A stretch of DNA of 24,780 nucleotides from Fidelibacterota bacterium. Its GTDB lineage: Bacteria > Marinisomatota > Marinisomatia > Marinisomatales > UBA1611. Made by a program: the position numbers and the translations under genes. The notes under the pieces are model-generated. The model saw only the letters and a program-made list of their open reading frames with translations. It ran no database searches and had not been told where the DNA came from. The DNA is taken from contig PBKF01000062.1 of NCBI GenBank assembly GCA_002722105.1, positions 1 through 24,780 of the forward strand, written 5' to 3'. Every line of letters starts with the position of its first letter. The first letter of the stretch is position 1. Below, piece by piece: positions 8,574-15,595 of this stretch.

Positions 8574-9354
8574 ATTTCTTCTTTTTTACCTATTACTAAT
8601 TTCTTATTCCTATGGACAAAACATTGATTTGTATCTATCTCTAATTGATGAAGGTAAAACTGAAGGTGTTTTAGAGAATTTACCAGAGCTTATTTCAAAA
8701 TACCCAAATAACCCAGGGGTTACATACATAAAAGCACTAATGACAGAAGATGGAAAAACTTCAATAGGCATATATAATGAAATAATTAAAAAATATCCAG
8801 ATACTATATATGCGCCATATGCTGCTATGAAAATCGGTGAATACTTTTATGCAAGAGGACTGTATACTCAAGCCTCAAAGTTATTAAAAAATATACCGAT
8901 AAAATATCCAAGATTTGCCGATATACAGAGAGCAACAAATCTAATGATAAATAGTTTTAATGCTATAGGCGAAGCAGATTCAGCTCGCTATTATGGCTTA
9001 ATTATAAAAAGTATGTTTCCTAGAGTAGACTTAGGTGATGAAAGACAAGTAGAAAAAAATAGACCTTTAGCTCAAGTTTTTGACTTTAATAAAAAAGCGC
9101 CTAAATCATTGGGTTCGTATGTTATTCAAGTGGGTGCTTTTAGCACTAAAAGTAATGCCAACAGGATAAAGTTACAGATTTCCCAATTGGGATATGATGT
9201 ATCTATCAATGATATAGAATCAAATGGGAAAATCCTATATGCAGTAAGAATAAATAGATATAAATCAAAGAAACAAGCTGAGCTTGTCGGAAAAGATATA
9301 AAGTCAAAAATAGGTATAAATTATAGAGTTCTTTATCGGCCTATTGGAAAATAA
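8566..9354 (+). CDS. Exported TPR protein with C-terminal SPOR (peptidoglycan-binding) domain
   Basis: From the ATG at 8566 the product is 262 residues. It starts with a signal peptide (IKFLLFYLLLISYSYG, cleavage before QNIDLY). Two or three TPR-like repeats of the BamD/YbgF type follow at about 25-140 (ELISKYPNNPGVTYIKALM; IYNEIIKKYPDTIYAPYAAM; ASKLLKNIPIKYPRFADIQ). A SPOR domain covers about 185-260 (SYVIQVGAFSTKSNANRIK), which in other proteins binds denuded peptidoglycan at division sites. A TTG one codon earlier is possible, but the ATG gives a better signal peptide. It overlaps the LapB-like gene by 8 bases, implying translational coupling. It is probably a periplasmic cell-wall or division-associated factor; the precise role is unknown. 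Confidence 0.85.
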   Translation: MIKFLLFYLLLISYSYGQNIDLYLSLIDEGKTEGVLENLPELISKYPNNPGVTYIKALMTEDGKTSIGIYNEIIKKYPDTIYAPYAAMKIGEYFYARGLYTQASKLLKNIPIKYPRFADIQRATNLMINSFNAIGEADSARYYGLIIKSMFPRVDLGDERQVEKNRPLAQVFDFNKKAPKSLGSYVIQVGAFSTKSNANRIKLQISQLGYDVSINDIESNGKILYAVRINRYKSKKQAELVGKDIKSKIGINYRVLYRPIGK

Positions 9355-9358
9355 TATG

Positions 9359-9451
9359 GGGAATGATTGAGTAGCTGGTGCTTTCCACGGCCTTCAAAGC
9401 CGATGTCTCAGATTAATTTTGAGAGCTGGGTTCGATTCCCAGGCATTCCCG
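9359..9451 (+). tRNA. selC: Selenocysteine tRNA (anticodon TCA)
   Basis: This is a complete tRNA of 93 bases. The acceptor pairs GGGAATG (9359-9365) with CATTCCC (9444-9450), followed by discriminator G at 9451. The anticodon loop CTTCAAA (9392-9398) is that of bacterial tRNA-Sec and is closed by four G-C pairs. A long variable arm pairs TCTCA with TGAGA around a 9-base loop, and the T arm is CTGGG-TTCGATT-CCCAG. The D arm can form an extended six-pair stem (GAGTAGC/GCTTTC with one bulged T) closed by TGGT, as tRNA-Sec requires. The eighth acceptor layer would be A-G and the fifth anticodon-stem layer A-A, both mismatched. CCA is not encoded; the DNA reads CTA. It lies four bases after the SPOR gene. 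A UGA-suppressor serine tRNA is less likely given the loop and D arm. Confidence 0.9.
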
Positions 9452-9543
9452 CTAAATAAAGAAATAACATTTATTAATTTTATTGACATCTGCTCTTGAT
9501 ACATTTACGTTATGTCACATCATTTTATCATAATTAATTTTTT

Positions 9544-10791
9544 TCACTTTAACGAATCATAGTTACTGAACATTTCAAGATAAAAGTTTCGTAAATAAAT
9601 GATGAGTAAGCTTAAGGATAAACTCAAAATACCTGCTAAAAGAACGCTTCTTCTTCTTTTTGGACTAGATTTGTAAATCGGTACTTGAGCTTTGTCAATT
9701 ACTTGAATTAATGTACTTCTTCCAATCTCTTCAATTCGTGTAATTTCATATTGGCTTTTTAATGTTGTATATATTTGATTAAGAGATCCAACTTCTCTTA
9801 TAATTCTATTTTCAGCAAGTAATAAACTGGGCGAACCAGCTATATTTCGGTTACTTTGTCTGAAATCTCTTAATTTTTCTTCTTCTTTAATTAGTTCAAG
9901 ACTAATGTTTTCCATTCTGTCTGAAATATATGAAAGTTTTTCTTTTACTCTTGAGAGTGTAATACGTCTTTGTATTTTATCCAGTTCTTCAACTACAGCC
10001 ATTGCAATATCAGCTGCTAGTTTACTTTCATCTGCCTTAACAGTGATTTTCATAAGATCATTTGATTGATTTTTTACAACTGATATTTTTGAGTTCAATT
10101 CTTCCACACCCTTTTTTTTATAAAAACTCTTATTATTCAAAAAATCATCATTTTCACCATAATAATGTTCGAGGAGAGTGATTTTTTGGGAATTCTTAGA
10201 GGTTTTAAACTTTCTATCTAACATTGCAAATTGTAAGGTCTGTGAAGAGATAAGATCAGGTATAAGGTTAGCGGATCCAATATCAGTATCGGATGATGCC
10301 CCAAGGTTTACTCCAAACTGTGAAGCAATACCACTAATTTTATTATTATTTCCTCCTTTGTATGGAATTATCGAAACTGTTGAATGAAAGACTACTGGTG
10401 CAATGTATAGGACATATATAATTGTAAATGACACAATTACACTATTAAATAGAAGAATAAATTTATAATTTTTTGATACTATACTATATACAAATAAGAT
10501 AATATTTTTTATATCATCTTTTATATTTGTATCATCTAATGATAGACTGGAATCAGAATTCATTTTCCATAAAGATTTAAGCAAATTTATATTGTCATCA
10601 TTAATATCTTCTCCAGATGCATTTTCTTTTTCAATTGCCCTAATTATTTTTACGTATTTATATGGTACTTTATCTCTATTCTTCCAGTTATTAATAACTT
10701 GGGGCGTAACCGATAATTCTCGTGCTATATCTGCTAAGTGGACAATATCTAATTGCTCAGATAATATTTTTTGCATTTCTTTAAAAGTCAT
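9544..10791 (-). CDS. Wzz-type polysaccharide chain-length/co-polymerase protein fused to an N-terminal helix-turn-helix domain
   Basis: The 415-residue protein has two parts. Residues about 15-52 form a helix-turn-helix: LADIARELSVTPQVINNWKN followed by RDKVPYKYVKIIRAIEK, the pattern of phage CI-repressor-like domains (recognition helix, then NW-K-R--VP). After an acidic linker comes a Wzz region: a membrane helix at about 110-132, a periplasmic domain with SSQTLQFAMLDRKF and a coiled coil near 255-320, the pre-membrane PIYKSSPKRRR, and a second membrane helix at about 380-400. Wzz proteins set polysaccharide length or help export in the inner membrane. There is no C-terminal tyrosine-kinase domain. 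The start is ATG with a weak upstream AAGAAAA. It lies 47 bases downstream of the SLBB exporter on the same strand. The topology puts the DNA-binding domain in the cytoplasm, as in CadC/ToxR-type regulators. The fusion is seen directly; the regulatory role is inferred. Confidence 0.88.
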   Translation of the reverse strand: MTFKEMQKILSEQLDIVHLADIARELSVTPQVINNWKNRDKVPYKYVKIIRAIEKENASGEDINDDNINLLKSLWKMNSDSSLSLDDTNIKDDIKNIILFVYSIVSKNYKFILLFNSVIVSFTIIYVLYIAPVVFHSTVSIIPYKGGNNNKISGIASQFGVNLGASSDTDIGSANLIPDLISSQTLQFAMLDRKFKTSKNSQKITLLEHYYGENDDFLNNKSFYKKKGVEELNSKISVVKNQSNDLMKITVKADESKLAADIAMAVVEELDKIQRRITLSRVKEKLSYISDRMENISLELIKEEEKLRDFRQSNRNIAGSPSLLLAENRIIREVGSLNQIYTTLKSQYEITRIEEIGRSTLIQVIDKAQVPIYKSSPKRRRSVLLAGILSLSLSLLIIYLRNFYLEMFSNYDSLK

Positions 10792-10838
10792 AGCTTTTCT
10801 TACATTAATAAAGTTGAATTATTTTTAATTAAAATTAA

Positions 10839-13800
10839 TTAACGGCCCAAGACAGCAATTACAGCATAAGCTTGAATCAAATCTGCATAAATTTGTGTTA
10901 TGTTAGTTACATATTCTGTAAAACTAAATGGTTCTGTTTCGTCTTCTGATAAAACTGTAATAATCGATCCATCCATAACTTTTGGGCTAAATTTTAGAAA
11001 TCCTATTTTTTTTGAAGCGCCATTTGGATAACTAATAAATGTAGAATACTTATCTGCATTCTTTGAATAACCTCCAGCGAGTTTAATATAGTCATCTAAT
11101 TTAAATCCTCTAATGTATTGATAAGTTCCAGGTGAACTTACTTGTCCAATTATTTTTACTATATTTGTTCTAGGTGATACAAATATTGAATCACCTCCAA
11201 TTAAACTAATATTAAATTTTGACCTAGGCGATTTGATAAGTTCAGAAAATCTAATTTTAATTTCCTCATTATTACGAATTAAAATAGATGCATCTGGGTT
11301 TGCGTAATCTGTTATTCCACCCGCTCGTTTAATTAGAGAGCTTAGTTTTTCATCTTTACTTTGCAATGTATAATTACCTGGATAATAAACCTCGCCACCT
11401 AAACTAACACTCTCGTACTCTATAATCTCAGAGGAATATATTGATATCTGGTCATTAGCTTTTAATCTATAATTCAGAATTGATTTACTAAAGTCAGAAA
11501 ATGTCTCTATTGAATTAACAAAATCATATGCATTTACATCCGCAATAATTTTTGCGTCCTTCTTACTGTTATTTATACTCGAAATTTCAATCCTTACACT
11601 TTTATTACTATTCAAAAAACCTCCAGCTAATAATATCAAATCGCCTAATTTCATGTTTTCATAAAGTTCATAAAAACCAGGATTATTAATTTGTCCAAAA
11701 ATGGAAACTTCTCTATTCAAATTTTGAAAAAGCGAGTTGGAATATAATACCAACCTATCACCAGGCATCATTCTAATATTATTCTCATTATTTATATTAA
11801 AGTCCTTTAGGTTTAACGATATAATTCTTCTTGTATTTTTTACCTGGTCCATTCTAATTAAATCAGCTCTTCCTAAGAATATATCATTAAAGAATGATGA
11901 ATCATCAAGACCAGATCCTGAGAAAAGCAAATCACTAACCGTCATATTTTCAGCATAGGGATACTTGCCTGGTGATTTTATGAAACCATCGATTTCAACT
12001 GAATCTGGAATTGTTCCAAGAATTTGTTCTTTTGAATAAATGGTAATTTTATCTCCCATTTTTATTTCTTCTTTGGCAATACTATGACCAGATAATACCG
12101 AGTCAAGATTAAAAGAGATTAATTCAAGATCTAACTTATCTGGCATAATTCTCAATAAATCTGCTCTTTCCATATATGTATTATTTAATCTATCAATATT
12201 CTCAAATCCCCCGCCAAGAAATATCAAATCAAAAATAGTCATGCCCCTTCTATATTCTTTTAAGCCAGGGTCCAATACATAGCCTTCTATACTAATATCA
12301 TCACTATAAATCATATCAGAAAAAGAATATATTCGTACTTGGTCATTGGATAATAAAGTAATGTCATGATTCGGATTATTTATCATTACAGAATCAAGAT
12401 TGACCGTAATTAAGGTTTGGCTTGCATCAGGACGCTGTCTGATTATGTCAATTTTTTCTTTGTAAACATCATCATTAATAAAACCGTCTGCTTTTTTTAG
12501 CAATTCAGATACTTTTAATGTTTTTCCGATAGAATAACTACCTGGCCTTTTAACGGGACCATTAATCGTAACAACTTTATGCTGTTCATCTGTTATTTTG
12601 TAAAATGTAATTATATCTCCATCAAATATGTCAATATCACTATCTGTCAGCATTAAATCATTAAAGTCGATATCAATAAGTTCTCTATCCTTTCCAAATT
12701 TTATACGATCTTCTATGGACAATATTCTATCTAAGCGCACTCTTTTCATGTATGTTGTTGATAAAAACCCTCCAAAGATTTTTTTCAAATCCTTAAAAGA
12801 TTCATTTTCTTTTAACTCAAAAATTGAACTCCTTCTAATTTCACCTATTATTTTTACAGTCTTTTGTCGAGGTGAAATAAAAACAACATCATTATCTTGT
12901 AATTGAATATCATCTAATTTTTTACCCGTAAGTAAAAAATTATAAAAATCAATTGACCCTATTTCTTTTCCTTTTCGGATAAGCTTAATATCTCTAAGTG
13001 AGCCCGAGATTTTTGGACCATCAAAATAATAAAGGGAGGTAAAGAGTGATGTTGAAGGTCTCATTTCATAGGCGCCTGGTTGGTCTACCTCTCCCATCAC
13101 GAAAACCCTAATTGGTTTCAAGACTATTGATCCTAGGCTAACATCAAAAAAGGTAGATGGGTTATTATTACTCGATGAAAGGCTTGAATAAGCTTTCTGA
13201 AGTATTTTTTTTAATTTTTTTTCGAGACCAGCAAGATCTAACCCATTAACAAAGACTTGCCCTATATTTGGTATGAAAATATATCCATCTCTAGAAACAA
13301 TATATTCCGACATGTCTTCAGTTTCACCCCATAACATTATAATGATTTCATCACCTGGGCCAATGATATAATCAGGTGAAGCAGCTAAATCAGAGGAGCT
13401 TTGAAAAATTGTTGGATCACTTGAGAAAGTAGAGTAACCAAAATATTCTTCCTTTAGAATTATTTTATCTTCTGATTCTTTTATTGAGTCTATAATTGAA
13501 TCCATTTTTTGATTTGAAATATCAATCAATTTTTCATTCTGTTTAATTTCGCTCATGATAATTTTTTCAATAACACTATCACGATCAGAATTTTTTAAAG
13601 GTTCAGTTTCATTTAAGCTATTATCTAGTTCAATTGTCTTCTTAAGATCTGGAATGATATCTTCATTTATAGATTGGTCGATCTTAGATTTTTCAATAAC
13701 ATTTTGATCAAAAGAAATATCGGAATCGATATTGTCTTCTATTAGTCTTTTTATTTCCTCATTAGATAAACCGGATTGCTCGATTAATCTTTTCATTTCG

Positions 13801-13880
13801 TTTATATTGCTTTGCCCAAACAAAATATGAGCAGATAAGATAAATATTAGGTTAATAAATAAATTATTTTTTTTTATCAA
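10839..13880 (-). CDS. Outer-membrane polysaccharide exporter with eight SLBB repeats (Wza-related)
   Basis: The 1013-residue protein has a signal peptide (residues 1-22, ending ILFGQ), an acidic helical region to about 150, and a Poly_export domain at about 166-232 (DYIIGPGDEIIIMLWGETE). Eight SLBB-type beta-grasp repeats then begin near residues 259, 342, 436, 529, 627, 723, 825 and 908, most with the signature G-(V/I)-x-x-PG-x-(Y/F). A final amphipathic helix (about 986-1009) resembles the Wza segment that forms the outer-membrane pore. E. coli Wza has about 380 residues and is a lipoprotein; this one is far longer and has no lipobox cysteine after its signal. It is predicted to form the periplasm-spanning exit channel for exopolysaccharide or capsule, working with the Wzz-like protein encoded directly downstream. 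The ATG at 13880 follows a 269-base AT-rich leader. Confidence 0.92.
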   Translation of the reverse strand: MIKKNNLFINLIFILSAHILFGQSNINEMKRLIEQSGLSNEEIKRLIEDNIDSDISFDQNVIEKSKIDQSINEDIIPDLKKTIELDNSLNETEPLKNSDRDSVIEKIIMSEIKQNEKLIDISNQKMDSIIDSIKESEDKIILKEEYFGYSTFSSDPTIFQSSSDLAASPDYIIGPGDEIIIMLWGETEDMSEYIVSRDGYIFIPNIGQVFVNGLDLAGLEKKLKKILQKAYSSLSSSNNNPSTFFDVSLGSIVLKPIRVFVMGEVDQPGAYEMRPSTSLFTSLYYFDGPKISGSLRDIKLIRKGKEIGSIDFYNFLLTGKKLDDIQLQDNDVVFISPRQKTVKIIGEIRRSSIFELKENESFKDLKKIFGGFLSTTYMKRVRLDRILSIEDRIKFGKDRELIDIDFNDLMLTDSDIDIFDGDIITFYKITDEQHKVVTINGPVKRPGSYSIGKTLKVSELLKKADGFINDDVYKEKIDIIRQRPDASQTLITVNLDSVMINNPNHDITLLSNDQVRIYSFSDMIYSDDISIEGYVLDPGLKEYRRGMTIFDLIFLGGGFENIDRLNNTYMERADLLRIMPDKLDLELISFNLDSVLSGHSIAKEEIKMGDKITIYSKEQILGTIPDSVEIDGFIKSPGKYPYAENMTVSDLLFSGSGLDDSSFFNDIFLGRADLIRMDQVKNTRRIISLNLKDFNINNENNIRMMPGDRLVLYSNSLFQNLNREVSIFGQINNPGFYELYENMKLGDLILLAGGFLNSNKSVRIEISSINNSKKDAKIIADVNAYDFVNSIETFSDFSKSILNYRLKANDQISIYSSEIIEYESVSLGGEVYYPGNYTLQSKDEKLSSLIKRAGGITDYANPDASILIRNNEEIKIRFSELIKSPRSKFNISLIGGDSIFVSPRTNIVKIIGQVSSPGTYQYIRGFKLDDYIKLAGGYSKNADKYSTFISYPNGASKKIGFLKFSPKVMDGSIITVLSEDETEPFSFTEYVTNITQIYADLIQAYAVIAVLGR

Positions 13881-14149
13881 TTCAATACCTCGTCATGATT
13901 TTTAAGGTATAAATTAATTAATAAACAAAATTTAAACAATATGTAAATAATGAATTTTCAAAATAGACAATCATATATCTGATTTAGTTTTTAAAAATTT
14001 AATAAAAATGGATAATTAGTTTATAAAAAGTTTATAATTTAAAAAATTTGATATACTAGTTAAATAATTTAGTTATAAGAAGTCTGAAAAATTTTTCTTC
14101 TAATTATTTGGATTTTGAATGTTAAAAACTAATAATGTAGTATTGAATA
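13881..14149. promoter_or_regulatory. AT-rich leader upstream of the export operon, with an 11-base-spaced direct repeat
   Basis: This 269-base gap lies upstream of the exporter gene and downstream of the flavoprotein gene, both on the minus strand. AGTTTATAA occurs twice (14018-14026 and 14029-14037) with start points one helical turn apart, about 140-155 bases before the exporter start. A short hairpin (AGAAG/CTTCT, 14078-14101) lies closer to the flavoprotein end. No convincing promoter hexamers stand out, and no gene fits here. The repeat is a possible operator; this is weak evidence in such AT-rich DNA. Confidence 0.25.
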
Positions 14150-15274
14150 TTAATTAACCATTTTTGCTACCATTTTACCAATTGCTAGTGAAGAGGTTAT
14201 TCCAGGTGACTCTATCCCAATCAAGTTTATCCATCCAGGAAAACCATTTTTCTTTTCATCATTTATATAGAAATCGTTGAATTTATTTTCTCTCGAATGA
14301 ATCTTAGGTCTTATTCCTGCATAATCAGGAGATAAATCCTCTTCGCTTAACTCAGGGATATAGATTCTTGCTTTTTCATAAAATTCTTTTATTAAATCGG
14401 GGCTAACAGTATAATCTTCTTCTTTTATCTCTAGCCACTCCGCACTTGGTCCTAGTTTTGCTAGGCGGTCTCTATCAATTGTAAGATGTATTCCAAGAGT
14501 TTGGTTTAAATAATCTGGAATTGGATATATCAGATGATTAAATTGATTTTTCCATTTTGATGACAGCTTAAAATAGCAACCTTTCGAATATTTAATTTCT
14601 GGACATGTTAAATTATTACCTAGAATCATTTTTGACACTAAGTCACTTTTTAGACCAGCGCAGTTTATTACTAATTCGCAATTTACTATTTCTTTTTCAT
14701 TGTAGGGATTATCTATTATTAATTCATAGCCTCTATCTCTCTGATGCACATCAATTAATGATGACTTAAATAAATAATCATGGTCATATGTGCTTGAGAT
14801 GTTATAAAGAGAAGCCATGTAATCATGTACTGAAACTATTCCTGTACTTTTAATCAATAATCCTTTGTATGCCGATATATTTTCATTTATTATTTTAATG
14901 GTCTTGTGATCTATTTCTTTTACGCCCCTTATACCGTTAGCTAATGCCTGATAAAATAGATTTTCTAAATGACTAATTTCATTTTTTTGTGCAACAACTA
15001 ATTTCCCACATTTATCATGCCAAATATTATTTTCATTACAGAAATCATATAATAATCGTCTTCCCTCTAGGCATAATCTTTGTTTTAATGATCCTTTTGG
15101 GTAATAGATACCAGAGTGAATTACCTCGCTATTTCTGCTCGATATTCCTCTTCCAAATGTTTCGTCCTTTTCAATTATAAGTACTGATTTATTTTTTGTA
15201 TCAACAAGGCTTTTTGCAATTGCTAGTCCTATAACGCCTGCACCAATTATTACGATTTCATAATCTATTTTCAT
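14150..15274 (-). CDS. lhgO: FAD-dependent oxidoreductase of the L-2-hydroxyglutarate oxidase (LhgO/L2HGDH) family
   Basis: The likely reaction is oxidation of L-2-hydroxyglutarate to 2-oxoglutarate at a membrane-associated FAD enzyme, a metabolite-repair function linked to the TCA cycle. From the ATG at 15274 the protein has 374 residues. The dinucleotide-binding GAGVIG lies at residues 11-16. Family-typical segments include SSRNSEVIHSGIYYPKGSLK near 46, VINCAGLKSD, LGIHLTIDRD, LGPSAEW, PDYAGIRPKI and the C-terminal NLIGIESPGITSSLAIG. A TTG three codons upstream is possible but less likely. It is divergent from the TonB-dependent receptor and 269 bases upstream of the export operon. D-amino-acid or glycerol-3-phosphate oxidase-like alternatives in the DAO superfamily fit these motifs less well. 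Confidence 0.82.
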   Translation of the reverse strand: MKIDYEIVIIGAGVIGLAIAKSLVDTKNKSVLIIEKDETFGRGISSRNSEVIHSGIYYPKGSLKQRLCLEGRRLLYDFCNENNIWHDKCGKLVVAQKNEISHLENLFYQALANGIRGVKEIDHKTIKIINENISAYKGLLIKSTGIVSVHDYMASLYNISSTYDHDYLFKSSLIDVHQRDRGYELIIDNPYNEKEIVNCELVINCAGLKSDLVSKMILGNNLTCPEIKYSKGCYFKLSSKWKNQFNHLIYPIPDYLNQTLGIHLTIDRDRLAKLGPSAEWLEIKEEDYTVSPDLIKEFYEKARIYIPELSEEDLSPDYAGIRPKIHSRENKFNDFYINDEKKNGFPGWINLIGIESPGITSSLAIGKMVAKMVN

Positions 15275-15595
15275 TAATGTCAAACTTTGTTTTCGACAAA
15301 AAAATGAAAAGGCATTTCCTGAATTGTGTTATTCGAAGAGGCTAAAGTTCTTCTACTAAGAAACATTATTTCTAATTTTGTGTATGGAACTGATTGTATT
15401 AATGTTTGCCATCTTTAAATTTATCATTTAAAAATACGATGATTTTTATTTGCTAATTTAGCTAATAAAAATACATTGTATAAATTAGTAGTTTCTGTAT
15501 AATTTTAAATTGATAGTAATACCACTTACGTGATATTATAAGTTCTAATTATTAATACAGAATAATCTTAAATACCCATATATAAGGAGTAATAA
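15275..15595. promoter_or_regulatory. Divergent intergenic region between flavoprotein and TonB-dependent receptor
   Basis: This 321-base region holds no credible gene. A perfect TATAAT at 15498-15503 with TTGTAT 16 bases upstream (15476-15481) could be a sigma-70-like promoter for the receptor; its -35 element matches only about half of the consensus. A strong ribosome binding site, AAGGAG, lies just before the receptor ATG at 15596 and is the best Shine-Dalgarno in the window, which suggests high expression. The remainder is AT-rich without repeats that I can support. Confidence 0.35.

Noticed and set aside
14078..14101. Hairpin AGAAG/CTTCT after the flavoprotein gene as an intrinsic terminator
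   Set aside because: It has only five pairs, a long loop and no clean T run after the stem on the minus strand.
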